Shown here piece after piece: positions 14,978 through 24,951 of a stretch of 64,000 nucleotides of DNA. A program made the translations under genes and the position numbers. The stretch is taken from positions 1-64,000 of the forward strand of contig NZ_MCBX01000013.1 of assembly GCF_001723685.1 (NCBI RefSeq), written 5' to 3'. The stretch is from Candidatus Marithrix sp. Canyon 246. Its GTDB lineage: Bacteria; Pseudomonadota; Gammaproteobacteria; Beggiatoales; Beggiatoaceae. Positions within the stretch are counted from its first letter, which is position 1; every line of letters starts with the position of its first letter. The notes below the pieces were generated by a model. That model saw nothing but the letters and a program-made list of their open reading frames with translations, made no database searches and had not been told where the DNA came from.

Positions 14978-17650
14978 ATATAATCTACCTCAATCTCTCC
15001 TAAAGAAATACCAACAATATCACGCATTTTTGTTATTATATTGTTTGCCAATGCCGAATTTTACATTTGGTAATGCTTCTTTTACTTCAGATTCAAGCGC
15101 ATTTAAATATAATATTTCACCATTTGGCAAATTTATTTGATCATCCTTTCGTCCTAATAATATAATGTCACCATTTTGTTCTTTATAACCAAAATCATTG
15201 GTATAAAACCAACCAGAATTAATTTCCTTAACACCATCATAGTCAGAGCAATATTTTTGCATGAGCTGATCTGAGAAAACGCGAATTTCTCCAATTTTTT
15301 CATCTGTATTCTTAACAATATCAATTAAGGCACCCACCGGCTTGCCGATACTTGCTGAATTGGAATGTTCCTTATTTACAGTGCAAATACCACCAGTTTC
15401 TGTTAAACCATAATAAGTTCCAATATCAATAGAAAATTTATCTTTAAGACCATCATTTATTGATTTAGAAGCTCTAGCACCTGTAATTAACCAAAGTTTA
15501 AGACTGGAAAAAGTATGTTTAGATAAACGATCTTTTAGACCATAGATAATTTTAGCTAAAATTGGTGTACTCACTAAAGTATCAGGATGATATTGTTGAC
15601 ATAGTTCAATCAAAGTTTGTGCTGAATTTTTGACTGGAATATCTGGCAATATAATTTCTACATTTGCTACAAACCCTAATACCGCAGCATTTCTCAAACC
15701 ACTCATTGTATGAAAGCCACCTAAACCTAGAAACCTCGAACCAGATATTAAATTAAAATTTGCTGCAAGTTTGCTGGCACCACGATATAATGCAGAAAAA
15801 CTATGTACCACACCTTTAGCTTTTCCAGTGCTACCAGATGTATATAAGATAACAGCAGTTTCATAATCCGCATATCGCGGTTTAATATTGCGTTCTTGCG
15901 TCAAATAGTCACTTAGATACTTATAATCTTGTTTAAAGTTTGACTCAGAAAGTGGATCAAAATGTATTATCAAATCCGATTGATATGGAATAAGCTCTGA
16001 ATTATATTCCAAGAATAATGCTTTAGGTTTGACTTCTTGAAGAACTTCAACTTTTCTCGTTTCTGACCATTCATGACAGATTGGCACGGCTACCAAACCT
16101 GATAACCAGCACGCCCATATAACTAACAAATATTCAGGATGAGGTGGAGAAATAATGGCAACATTATCACCAACATTTAATCCTTCAGCAACTAGAAAAG
16201 CATTGATTTCAAGTACAATTTCTCGCACATCATTCCAGCTAAATTCTTCATCATGGTAGGCACTAATCATAATTGATGGATTCGATTTATTACTTTCCAT
16301 TAGTTGCCACAAATCAGAAAACTTACCGCTACGATATACAGGATCCATGATTTGTAGTGTTGAATAAAAATTCTGCAAATCAAACATAGCATCAGATACA
16401 GAACTAATAAATCCAATATCACGTTCCTGTAAAGAAAGTGCATATTTAGCTGTTTCATCAAAATCTATTTGGCATTTAGACGAAGTTTCACCAAGACTTA
16501 ATCCTTGTTGTAAACAAAAAAGCACTTGGCGTTCTCTATCACTCAATTGATATGGAAAATGCTTACTGATGTAGTTATAGTACAAAGGATGTCTTGACAG
16601 CAAATACTGACAATGCCCTGCTAAATTGCTAGAACTGATCTTGACATTAGAAGAATTTAAGTCAACATCCAGTAATGGATTAATTAAAAAATGTGAACTT
16701 GGTTTTATATCAATCCTAGCCCAACGACTTGGATATAAATAGAGTTTATCTTGCCCAACAGGTGCTATATATAGTAAAGCGTTATAATGTGACATATCAG
16801 GATCATCTTGAGCTTCTTCTACATTTTTAAGTTCAAAAAGATGTTGTTCTGATAATAAATAACTCTTTCTATTTATAGGTTTAAGTATTCGATCCAGATA
16901 TTTTCGGTAATGATTACCATGATACTGAATACATCCTCTATCAAAATATGGAGATGGTTCGCTATTTGTGAGATGGATATGAGGAAATACTAAAGCAGCT
17001 GATTTTTTTGCAACACGCAAACATTCTCCTATGAGAGGAGAATGGCTATAACGATGAAATGTATCCAATCCATGAATTAAACCAAAAAAGTTATCTTTAA
17101 ATGGTAAACCTTTTTCAATATCCAAAAAAATAACATGTAGATTTGAGGACCTTTTTTTTAACCAATAACAATATCCATGATAACCCAAGACATTTTTATT
17201 ACCTTCCCACACCATAAATATAGGATTATCAGGAAATAATGAAGCCAATAATTCGCCAGACCAACCAGTGCGCCCCCATAAATCTAAAATAGGAACTTTA
17301 GGCTTTATTTGTTGAGCTATATCTTTTAAAAGGGGAAATAATGCGCGAGTTGATTCATTAAAGGGTTGAAATGCTGCATAAGAATCAAAGACTGATTTTT
17401 CTTGTTTTATAAAATAGCTATAATCAGGCAAATTACCCCAAAAATTTTTACGCAGTTGATCATAATCAGATTGAATCTGATCAATAAATAATTTTCCTTC
17501 AGTAAAAAATAAAAATCCATCTAATGACGGAAACCCCACACCACATTTTGGACAAACAAAATGACCAGTGTCTTTATTGAAGCCATACCATTTTAAATTT
17601 TCTCGACATGATAAGCATAAGAATGTTGGTTTTACATTATTTTGATACAT
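14974..17650 (-). CDS. Zinc-ribbon/methyltransferase/adenylate-forming ligase fusion, frameshifted near its 3' end
   Basis: The uninterrupted frame is 15020-17650 (876 residues). Domains: a zinc ribbon with C12, C15, C33 and C36; a class I SAM-methyltransferase-like domain (~100-270; motif I-like LDLWGRTGWSGE); a helical linker with a LuxR-like LSDRERQVLFCLQQGLS stretch; then an ANL ligase (~430-876) with VILYTSGSTGKAKGVVHS and GTYYGLTETGG. The frame ends soon after the A8 hinge without the A10 lysine. In the +1 frame the DNA from about 15060 continues as NNIITKMRDIVGISLGEIEV and stops at 14974-14976, overlapping the next ATG as ATGA. That coupling suggests the ancestral end lay there and that a frameshift arose near 15060. 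It may modify or supply the acid for the carrier. Confidence 0.7.
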
Positions 17651-17669
17651 AAGAAGTATTTTTTATCTA

Positions 17670-17758
17670 ATTTTTCTTAGTTTGTTCTATAATTATAAGA
17701 TTTATTTTTATTCTTAGCAGAGGTATTTTGTGGATTCATTGACATTAGTTTTATTTAT
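17670..17758. repeat. 89-bp direct repeat, right copy
   Basis: The right-hand partner of 11031-11119. It contains the shared upstream region of two divergent genes (the cluster's first gene and the CaCA exchanger) and the first 29 bp of the exchanger gene. The two copies differ at two bases. Confidence 0.92.
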
Positions 17759-18671
17759 TTTAGGATTTGTTTTATTAGTAGGAGGGGCAAATTTATTAGT
17801 AGAAGGTGCATCCCGTTTAGCTGGGCTTCTTGGAGTATCACCTTTAATTATTGGATTGACAGTTGTTGCTTTTGGCACTAGCGCACCTGAATTAGCTGTA
17901 AGTGTTCAATCTAGTTTGCAAGGGCAAACTGATTTAGCTATAGGTAATGTAGTTGGTAGTAATATTTTAAATATATTGTTGGTATTAGGTGTTGCCGCGC
18001 TTATTACGCCAATTAGCGTTCATGAACGTTTGGTGAAGTTAGAGGTGCCTATAATGATTGCTGTTTCTGTGTTGTTACTAGTTTTGTCTTTTGATGGAAT
18101 AATTAGCCGTTGGGATGGTTTGTTGTTATTTAGTGGCATATTGTTATATATATTGTTTACCATCAAAACACAGCATAAAGTTGAGGTTTCTGAAACAGAG
18201 CAGGATTCCAATTCTGGTGTTGCTAGTATCATATTACAATTACTATTTATAATAATAGGATTAGGATTATTAGTTCTAGGTTCACAATGGTTAGTTAATG
18301 GAGCTGTTGCAATTGCAGAATTATTTGGTGTGAGTCAATTAGTTATTGGTTTAACCATTGTTTCTATAGGAACTTCTTTACCAGAATTAGCCACGGTTGT
18401 AGTTGCTAGTTTGAAAAAGCAAGAGGATTTAGTTGTTGGTAATGTAGTTGGTAGTAATATATTTAATATTTTATTAGTGTTAGGTGCTACTAGTTTGGTT
18501 GCACCAAATGGAATAGTTGTATCTGAAGCCGCTATAGAATTTGATATGCTAATAATGATTGCAGTCGCCTTTCTTTGTTTGCCGATTTTCTTTAATGGTA
18601 AAATTCAGCGTTGGGAAGGTGGTTTGTTTTTAGGCTTGTATGTGGCTTATACCACTTATTTATTGTTATGA
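17730..18671 (+). CDS. CaCA-family calcium/sodium exchanger (YrbG type)
   Basis: A 313-residue, ten-helix membrane exchanger. The two inverted repeats each carry the alpha motif: VVAFGTSAPELAVS with GNVVGSNILNILLVLG in the first half, and VSIGTSLPELATVV with GNVVGSNIFNILLVLG in the second. The family swaps Ca2+ for Na+ or H+ across the inner membrane. The start is a GTG at 17730 with AGAGG 5 bp upstream. Its stop overlaps the cvpA start as ATGA. The leader and start region exist as a spare copy at 11031-11119. Confidence 0.93.
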   Translation: MDSLTLVLFILGFVLLVGGANLLVEGASRLAGLLGVSPLIIGLTVVAFGTSAPELAVSVQSSLQGQTDLAIGNVVGSNILNILLVLGVAALITPISVHERLVKLEVPIMIAVSVLLLVLSFDGIISRWDGLLLFSGILLYILFTIKTQHKVEVSETEQDSNSGVASIILQLLFIIIGLGLLVLGSQWLVNGAVAIAELFGVSQLVIGLTIVSIGTSLPELATVVVASLKKQEDLVVGNVVGSNIFNILLVLGATSLVAPNGIVVSEAAIEFDMLIMIAVAFLCLPIFFNGKIQRWEGGLFLGLYVAYTTYLLL

Positions 18672-19189
18672 TTAATTGGGTAGATGTTAGTATTGTTTTT
18701 TTAATCTTATTGTTAGGATATTTAAGTTATTTTCAAAGCTTTGTTAAAGCTTTGTTATCATTAATATCTTGGTCATTATCATTTATAGTAGCTATTTTTT
18801 TCTTAAATGACTTAGCAAATATTTTAACGCCTCTGATTCCTTTTCAGGATTTAAGTATTGGCGTTGCGATTATGCTGCTATTTTTTACTAGTTTTATTTT
18901 ATTGAAATCGCTAAGTTATTTGTTATTAAGTACATTTAATCAAAATTATTTATCAATTTTAGAACGTTTGTTAAGTTTATTTATTGGTTTTAGTAGGGCT
19001 ATAGTAATTGTGGTTTTCTTGATTATGTTAGGTGGTTTAACTCAATTACCCACAAAACCTTGGTGGCAGAATTCCTTTCTAATGACTAATTTAAAACCTG
19101 TTGTAACTGGGTTGCGTAGCTATTTACCTATTGAGGTAGCTACTCAATTTAATTTTGATTTGCCTCCTGAATTTGAAAACTCTAATTAA
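18668..19189 (+). CDS. cvpA: CvpA-family membrane protein
   Basis: CvpA was named for colicin V production and is typically encoded directly before purF, as here (8 bp gap). The 173-residue protein begins [20 protein letters not shown], the family opening, with four hydrophobic segments and a late [11 protein letters not shown]. The start chosen (18668) gives an ATGA overlap with the exchanger gene; an upstream in-frame ATG at 18611 lies deep in that gene and adds no conserved residues. Its exact role is unclear; in other bacteria it affects envelope stress and purine-linked phenotypes. Confidence 0.9.
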   Translation: MINWVDVSIVFLILLLGYLSYFQSFVKALLSLISWSLSFIVAIFFLNDLANILTPLIPFQDLSIGVAIMLLFFTSFILLKSLSYLLLSTFNQNYLSILERLLSLFIGFSRAIVIVVFLIMLGGLTQLPTKPWWQNSFLMTNLKPVVTGLRSYLPIEVATQFNFDLPPEFENSN

Positions 19190-19197
19190 AAAGATAT

Positions 19198-20721
19198 ATG
19201 TGTGGAATTATTGGAATTGTAGGAAAGTATCCTGTTAATCAGGCTTTGTATGATGGATTAACAGTGTTACAACATCGGGGGCAAGATGCGGCTGGTATTG
19301 TTACTTGTGATGATGATAGGTTATATCTGCGTAAAAATAATGGTCTTGTCCGTGATGTTTTTCATACTCGTCATATGAAAAATTTACATGGCAATATGGG
19401 CATGGGTCATGTGCGATATCCAACCGCTGGTTGTGATTCTAGCGCGGAAGCTCAACCTTTGTATGTGAATTCTCCTTATGGTATAACTCTGGCGCATAAT
19501 GGTAATTTAATAAATGCTGATTCTTTGAAAGAGGAGTTATTTAAGCAGGAATTACGTCATATTAATACTAATTCTGATTCTGAGGTGTTATTGAATGTTT
19601 TTGCCTATGAGTTACATCAGTTAAATAAGTTAAAGGTTACTAAACAGGATATTTTTGAGGCGGTTAGTCGTGTTCATAAGCGTTGTAAAGGTGCTTATGC
19701 AGCGGTTGCTATGATTACTGGTGTTGGTATTGTGGCATTTCGTGATCCTTATGGTATTCGCCCTGTAGTTTTTGGTAAACGTAATACTCCTAATGGCACT
19801 GAGTATATGTTTGCTTCTGAAAGTGTTGCAATTGATATTTTAGGTTTTGAGTTAGTTAGAGATATTCATCCGGGTGAGGCTATTTTTATCAGTGTTGATG
19901 GTAAGTTATATACTCATCAATGTGCTGATAATCCAGTTTATGCTCCTTGTATTTTTGAGCATGTTTATATGGCTCGCCCAGATTCTATTATTGATAATAT
20001 TTCGGTTTATAAGGCGCGTTTACGTATGGGTAAGTATTTAGCTAAAAAGATTTTACATACTTATCCTAAGCATGAGATAGATGTAGTTATTCCAATTCCT
20101 GATACCAGTCGCACTGCGGCTTTACAGTTAGCTTATATTCTGAATTGCAAATTTCGTGAGGGTTTTGTAAAAAATCGTTATATTCCGCGCACATTTATTA
20201 TGCCCGGACAAAGTATGCGTAAAAAGTCTGTACGTCAAAAGTTGAATGCAATTAATTTAGAATTTAGGAATAAAAATGTCTTATTAGTAGATGATTCTAT
20301 TGTGCGTGGAACAACTTCTAAGCAGATTATTGAGATGGCGCGTGATGCTGGAGCTAAAAAGGTGTTTTTTGCATCAGCAGCTCCAGCAGTTCGTTATCCA
20401 AATGTTTATGGTATTGATATGCCATCAGTGCAAGAATTATTAGCTCATAATCGTAATAGTGAGGAAATTGCCGAATTGATTGGCGCGGATTGGTTGATTT
20501 ATCAAGATTTGGAAGATTTAATTTCTTCATGTATGCGTAAAGGCAATAAGAATATTAAGCAATTTGATACTTCTTGTTTTAACGGTAATTATGTAACGGG
20601 TGATGTTGATCAGGATTATCTTGATCATATTGAAACTGCTCGTAATGATGCCGCTAAAAATGGATGTGAAACTGATAAAAATACGGAAAGTATTGATTTA
20701 TATAATGATAGATTGGAATGA
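19198..20721 (+). CDS. purF: Amidophosphoribosyltransferase
   Basis: PurF makes phosphoribosylamine from PRPP and glutamine, the first committed step of purine synthesis. The 507-residue length is normal. The mature N-terminal cysteine is at position 2 (MCGIIGIVG), followed by [11 protein letters not shown] and GMGHVRYPT in the glutaminase domain; the PRPP loop is [18 protein letters not shown]. The last codons and stop (DLYNDRLE) lie in a 29-bp sequence that is repeated at the start of metZ, showing that purF and metZ once overlapped before a TA pair was inserted between them. Confidence 0.97.
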   Translation: MCGIIGIVGKYPVNQALYDGLTVLQHRGQDAAGIVTCDDDRLYLRKNNGLVRDVFHTRHMKNLHGNMGMGHVRYPTAGCDSSAEAQPLYVNSPYGITLAHNGNLINADSLKEELFKQELRHINTNSDSEVLLNVFAYELHQLNKLKVTKQDIFEAVSRVHKRCKGAYAAVAMITGVGIVAFRDPYGIRPVVFGKRNTPNGTEYMFASESVAIDILGFELVRDIHPGEAIFISVDGKLYTHQCADNPVYAPCIFEHVYMARPDSIIDNISVYKARLRMGKYLAKKILHTYPKHEIDVVIPIPDTSRTAALQLAYILNCKFREGFVKNRYIPRTFIMPGQSMRKKSVRQKLNAINLEFRNKNVLLVDDSIVRGTTSKQIIEMARDAGAKKVFFASAAPAVRYPNVYGIDMPSVQELLAHNRNSEEIAELIGADWLIYQDLEDLISSCMRKGNKNIKQFDTSCFNGNYVTGDVDQDYLDHIETARNDAAKNGCETDKNTESIDLYNDRLE

Positions 20722-20723
20722 AT
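20695..20723. repeat. 29-bp direct repeat, left copy, flanking the inserted TumE-type pair
   Basis: An exact 29-bp match to 21368-21396. In this copy the sequence is read as the last codons and TGA of purF. The 644 bp between the copies contain only the two-gene TA module. Confidence 0.95.
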
Positions 20724-20741
20724 ATTTGAGGTAAATATATC

Positions 20742-21032
20742 ATGGAAATGTTAATAGAAGCAAGATATAAAGATATAGCGCAAAAGTTCTTTATATCAAT
20801 TGAGCAATTGAAACAGGATAGCCTTAAATCTTATTTATTAGATCGAAAAAAAGAATTGATGAATGAAAAATTTGAAATACTATCAAGATATTCGGTAATA
20901 AATGTAGATGAATTAGAAACCAAAATTAAACAAGGTGTTTTAGTGGAACATCCTTCGTGGGAGGATTTAATAGATCTAAGAAATTTAGAAACAGAGATTC
21001 AAGGTATTAAGAATGATATTAGCCGTTTATAA
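20742..21032 (+). CDS. Putative antitoxin of the TumE/DUF6516 pair
   Basis: A 96-residue, mostly helical charged protein beginning MEMLIEARYKDIAQKFF. Its second half, with FEILSRYSVINVDELE and HPSWEDLIDLRNLE, resembles the late part of the protein at 28908-29228 (LIAFEETYSLSSSDFY and FVEWAATVE), which also precedes a DUF6516 gene. This supports an antitoxin role; no DNA-binding motif is obvious. It overlaps the next gene by 20 bp. The site GAGG lies upstream of the ATG. Function is inferred from pairing. Confidence 0.6.
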   Translation: MEMLIEARYKDIAQKFFISIEQLKQDSLKSYLLDRKKELMNEKFEILSRYSVINVDELETKIKQGVLVEHPSWEDLIDLRNLETEIQGIKNDISRL

Positions 21033-21378
21033 GGAGTTGGCATTTATTGCTGAAAATGAATTTGCCGACATTGTTGTGGTTGCTAATATAATTTTTACTA
21101 CCACACGTCGTGCCCAAAAAGTCAGATTATCTTTGATAGACGGTTCTTTAGTTGATATTTGGTTGACACTTGATGGGCGTTATTCCTATCATTGGCATTC
21201 TGTTGATAAGATTTATAGGCATGATAACGCACCGCATGAACAGTGGAATTTTGTTTCTACTTTTCCAAAACATTGCCATGATGGCAAAGAAAAAAATGTG
21301 ATTGATAGTGATATTCCAGACAAATATCAGGAAGCAATTAGGTTTTTTTTGCAAAAAGTTAGAGAAAGATTTATATAA
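21013..21378 (+). CDS. DUF6516 protein, TumE-family putative toxin
   Basis: The 121-residue protein carries the DUF6516 core: RLSLIDGSLVDIWLTLDG, then RYSYHWHS, and HDNAPHEQW followed by a histidine-rich FPKHCHDG. The toxin at 28525-28908 has the same core in the same order. TumE-type proteins are regarded as toxins of two-gene modules. The ATG at 21013 is upstream of an AAGGAG at 21030-21036 that has no well-placed start behind it, so the start is uncertain. The last residues (ERFI) and the stop are supplied by the 29-bp repeat, and the stop shares one base with the metZ ATG. Confidence 0.75.
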   Translation: MILAVYKELAFIAENEFADIVVVANIIFTTTRRAQKVRLSLIDGSLVDIWLTLDGRYSYHWHSVDKIYRHDNAPHEQWNFVSTFPKHCHDGKEKNVIDSDIPDKYQEAIRFFLQKVRERFI

Positions 21379-21396
21379 TGATAGATTGGAATGAAT
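21368..21396. repeat. 29-bp direct repeat, right copy
   Basis: Exact partner of 20695-20723. In this copy it spans the end of the toxin gene and the first six codons of metZ. Confidence 0.95.
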
Positions 21397-22547
21397 TTGG
21401 GTTTAATACCCGTGCGGTGCGTGCTGGGCAAGTACGCACTGAGGAAGGTGAACATAGTGAGCCTATTTTTGCAACTTCTAGTTTTGTGTTTAAAAATGCG
21501 GCTGAGGCGGCTGATAGATTTGCAAATGTTTCGGGTAATATTTATTCGCGTATTACTAATCCAACTGTTCGTAATTTTGAGCAGCGTCTAGCTAGTTTGG
21601 AAGGTGGTGAGCGTTGTATTGCTACTTCTTCTGGTATGGCTGCTATTTTTACTACCTGTTTGGGTTTGTTAAAAGCTGGGGAGCATATTGTTGCTTCACA
21701 AAGTATTTTTGGTCCCACGGTTAGTTTGTTTAATCAAGTACTTAGTAAGTTAGATATATCAACCAGTTTTGTAGATTTGACTGATATAAATAGTTGGCAA
21801 GCGGCTATTCAAGATAATACTAAGATATTATTTTTGGAAACTCCTTCAAATCCACTTATTGATGTAGCAGATATTGCTGCTATTGCTAAAGTTGCTCATG
21901 CTAATGATTGTTTATTGGTAGTTGATAACTGTTTTTGTACCCCGGTTTTACAACAACCTTTGGCTTTAGGAGCTGATATTGTAATTCATTCTGCGACTAA
22001 GTATTTGGATGGGCAAGGTAGAGTTTTAGGTGGTGCGATTGTCGGTTCTGAACAGTTGGTTGGTGGTGATATTTTTTCAGTGTTTCGTTCTAGTGGCTCG
22101 ACTATGAGTGCATTTAATGCGTGGGTATTTCTAAAGGGTTTAGAAACTTTAGATTTACGGATGCAAAGACACTGTGACAATGCTGAAGCATTAGCTGTAT
22201 GGCTATCTGAACAAGCAGCAGTAAAACAGGTTTATTATCCGGGATTAAAGAATCATCCTCAACATGAACTAGCTAAACAACAACAAACTAGATTTGGCGG
22301 CATAATATCGTTTGAAGTAGCGGATCAAGCAGCGGCATGGCAGATAATGGATGCAACTCAAATTATGTCGATAACTGCCAACCTTGGAGATGCTAAGTCA
22401 ACGATTACTCATCCAGCAACTACAACTCATGGGCGGATTACTCCAGAACAACGCGCTGCTGCTGGTATCAGTGATGGTTTAATTCGTATTTCGGTTGGCT
22501 TGGAAGATGTTGAAGATTTGAAAAATGATTTACAAAATGGGTTCTAA
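21378..22547 (+). CDS. metZ: O-succinylhomoserine sulfhydrylase
   Basis: MetZ is a PLP enzyme of the Cys/Met metabolism family that makes homocysteine from O-succinylhomoserine and sulfide. The 389-residue protein has the N-terminal FNTRAVRAGQ, substrate-region NIYSRITNPTVRNFE, PLP-site DIVIHSATKYLDGQGRVLGG with the Schiff-base lysine, and the C-terminal GLIRISVGLEDVEDL. MetZ frequently follows purF in gammaproteobacteria. The alternatives (MetB, MetC, MetY) are less likely given this neighbour and the VLGGAI variant, but cannot be excluded without alignment. Confidence 0.92.
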   Translation: MIDWNEFGFNTRAVRAGQVRTEEGEHSEPIFATSSFVFKNAAEAADRFANVSGNIYSRITNPTVRNFEQRLASLEGGERCIATSSGMAAIFTTCLGLLKAGEHIVASQSIFGPTVSLFNQVLSKLDISTSFVDLTDINSWQAAIQDNTKILFLETPSNPLIDVADIAAIAKVAHANDCLLVVDNCFCTPVLQQPLALGADIVIHSATKYLDGQGRVLGGAIVGSEQLVGGDIFSVFRSSGSTMSAFNAWVFLKGLETLDLRMQRHCDNAEALAVWLSEQAAVKQVYYPGLKNHPQHELAKQQQTRFGGIISFEVADQAAAWQIMDATQIMSITANLGDAKSTITHPATTTHGRITPEQRAAAGISDGLIRISVGLEDVEDLKNDLQNGF

Positions 22548-22548
22548 C

Positions 22549-22989
22549 ATGGGAGCAGCTTACCAACAAGATTTTTATACATGGACTTTGGAGCAGACAA
22601 GCTTATTAAAGCAGAAACGCTTTGATGAGCTTGATTTGGAACATATTATTGAGGAAATGGAAGATATGGGCAAGTCTGAGAAACGTGCCTTGGAGTCATA
22701 TATTGAAAACCTGCTAATGCACCTGTTGAAATGGAAATATCAGCCATATTATATAGGTAGAAGAAGCTGGGAATTAACTATAATTGAGCAACGTAAACGA
22801 CTTAAATGGCATATCAAGGAAAACCCCGGATTGAAGTCTAAACTTCCCGAAGCTATAGAACGATCCTATGAATTAGCAAAATTAGGTGCAGAAAAGGAAA
22901 CTGGCATTCCAATTTCTCGCTATCCAGAAACATGTCCGTGGACTTATCAACAGTTTACTGATTCTGAGTTTTGGCCTGAAGCTTTTTAA
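22549..22989 (+). CDS. DUF29 family protein
   Basis: A 146-residue protein with the DUF29 pattern: YQQDFYTWTLEQTSLLKQKR, then DLEHIIEEMEDMGKSEKRAL, LLMHLLKWKYQP and a late CPWTYQQF. The start at 22549 follows the metZ stop by 1 bp; an in-frame ATG at 22525 lies inside metZ and is less likely. DUF29 proteins are common in Cyanobacteria and large sulfur bacteria and often occur as mobile accessory genes; function is unknown. It converges on rsxC with overlapping stops. Confidence 0.88.
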   Translation: MGAAYQQDFYTWTLEQTSLLKQKRFDELDLEHIIEEMEDMGKSEKRALESYIENLLMHLLKWKYQPYYIGRRSWELTIIEQRKRLKWHIKENPGLKSKLPEAIERSYELAKLGAEKETGIPISRYPETCPWTYQQFTDSEFWPEAF

Positions 22990-24425
22990 CCTTTCTCAGC
23001 ACGAGCTTTTGCAATTTCTGCCTTCATTGCCGCTTTAGTTTTTGCTTTTTTGTGACGTTCAGCGCGTTCCTTTTTTTCTCTTTCTATACGAAAGTTTCTA
23101 AAATCATGTCGTTGTCGCGATAATTCTGAGTTTTTTTGTTGTTGTTGGTTGAAGCGAATTTCAGATTTGGCATATTGATAATAATTCACTAAAGGTATCT
23201 GGCTTGGGCATACGTAGGCGCAAGCTCCGCATTCTATACAGTCAAATATTTTATATTGTTCTACTTTTTCAAAGTCTTTGGCTTTGGTAAACCAATATAA
23301 TTGTTGTGGTATTAATTTAACTGGACATACGTTTGCACACGCTCCACAGCGTATGCAAGGCATAGTAGTCGTGGCTATTGCTGTTTCTTGAGATGCAAGT
23401 ATGCAATTGCTGGTTTTAATTATAGGTATATCATCATTAGGCAGACTTAGCCCCATCATGGTTCCACCCATTATTAGTCTATTGATTTTGCTTGTGACTT
23501 CACATTGATCAAGTACAAAATTCATAGGTGTTCCTAATAACACTAGTAGATTTTGTGGTTTATTTATGCCATTACCTGTGATGGTTACAACCCGTGATAT
23601 TAAAGGTTCGCCATATTCTATTGCTCGATATACCGCGCTGGCAGTTTCAACATTTTGTACCACAATACCAATGCTAGCTGGTATGGTTGAGCGTGATATT
23701 TGGTTGCCAGTTAATACCTCTATTAATTGAATTTCTCCACCCATTGGGTAGATTGTCGGAACTGTTATTATTTCTACAGTGCTATTAGCAGATGCTGTTA
23801 ATAAGGCTTGATAGGCTTCAGGTTTATTATCTTCGACTGCAATAATACAAGATTTGACACCAGCTAAAGTATAACTAATAATTTCTGCGCCCAGCACAAT
23901 TTCTTTGGCGCGTTCACGCATTAAACGATCATCACAAGTTATATAAGGTTCACATTCTGCACCATTAATAATTAAAGTATCTATTTTTGTTGGCTTTAAT
24001 TTTATGTGAGTAGGAAAACCTGCACCGCCTAAACCGACAATACCGGCTGTTGCAATATGTTTACGAATTTCATCGGCTGATAACTTTGTATAATCACTAA
24101 TTGGCTGTAATTCTTGCCATTGATCTTTGCCGTCAGTTTCAATGATGATACAGTCAATTTTTAAACCAGAAGGATGAGGAGTATTACGAGCTTCAATAGC
24201 TATAACAGTGCCTGAACTTGAGGCATGAATACCATGGGCAATAATTTGACCCTTTAAAACATAATCACCGACTTTAACAATAGGATCAGCCAGTTCAGTT
24301 TTATGTTGTAATAAAGGTAAAGTTAAAAATGGTGGAATTTTAGCTTGAGTAATTGGTTGTTCACAAGAAAGTGTTTTATGCCCATCAAGCTTAATACCGC
24401 CGTGAAATTGCCATAAATGTGTCAT
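22986..24425 (-). CDS. rsxC: Electron transport complex subunit RsxC (RnfC)
   Basis: RsxC/RnfC is the peripheral NADH- and FMN-binding subunit of the ion-pumping Rnf complex. The 479 residues (start at 24425, giving an ATGA overlap with rsxB) open with [13 protein letters not shown]. They carry the [16 protein letters not shown] motif (~130) and [17 protein letters not shown]. Two ferredoxin clusters follow, [15 protein letters not shown] and [15 protein letters not shown], and then a lysine/alanine-rich coiled tail. It is shorter than E. coli RsxC, mainly because that tail is short. It is the last gene of wrbA-rsxA-rsxB-rsxC; rsxD, G and E are not in the window. Confidence 0.95.
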   Translation of the reverse strand: MTHLWQFHGGIKLDGHKTLSCEQPITQAKIPPFLTLPLLQHKTELADPIVKVGDYVLKGQIIAHGIHASSSGTVIAIEARNTPHPSGLKIDCIIIETDGKDQWQELQPISDYTKLSADEIRKHIATAGIVGLGGAGFPTHIKLKPTKIDTLIINGAECEPYITCDDRLMRERAKEIVLGAEIISYTLAGVKSCIIAVEDNKPEAYQALLTASANSTVEIITVPTIYPMGGEIQLIEVLTGNQISRSTIPASIGIVVQNVETASAVYRAIEYGEPLISRVVTITGNGINKPQNLLVLLGTPMNFVLDQCEVTSKINRLIMGGTMMGLSLPNDDIPIIKTSNCILASQETAIATTTMPCIRCGACANVCPVKLIPQQLYWFTKAKDFEKVEQYKIFDCIECGACAYVCPSQIPLVNYYQYAKSEIRFNQQQQKNSELSRQRHDFRNFRIEREKKERAERHKKAKTKAAMKAEIAKARAEKG

Positions 24426-24951
24426 ATAGGTAACGGATATTTCCAAGTTTTGAGATTAGCTGAGATTGGTACCATTTCAATACAATCAACAGGGCAAGGT
24501 GGCAAACAAAGATCACAACCAGTACATTCTTGTGCAATTACTGTGTGCATAGCTTTAGGCGCACCTAAAATAGCGTCAACTGGGCAGGCTTTAATACATA
24601 AAGTGCAGCCAATACAAGTTTGTTCATCAATTATGGCTACCAGTGGCACTGCTGCTTCAGCTTCTGCGTCTAAGGCTTTAGGTTCACGATCTAATAAATC
24701 GGCTAAAGCTAGCATGGTAGTTTCACCACCCGGAGGGCATTGATTTATTTCAGCCTCTTCTTTAGCGATTGCTTCTGCATAAGGGCGACAGCCGGGATAA
24801 TTGCATTTTCCGCATTGCTGTTGAGGTAATATTGCATCAATGTTATCAACAATAGGATCACCTTCTACTTTAAAACGTACTCCAGCATAAGCTAGCACCA
24901 ATCCAAAAATTAAGGCTAATCCAGCAACTAATAACAATGCAATTATTATTG

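Noticed and set aside
16470-16560. The LuxR-like stretch in the methyltransferase-ligase fusion as a true DNA-binding domain
   Set aside because: Only one segment matches the pattern, the recognition-helix residues do not look typical, and it sits between two enzyme domains; it was kept as a description only.
17738-17765. TTGACATTAG near the exchanger start as a -35 box
   Set aside because: It is inside the coding start of the exchanger and no -10 box follows at the right distance; its repeat at 11099 is part of the duplicated copy.
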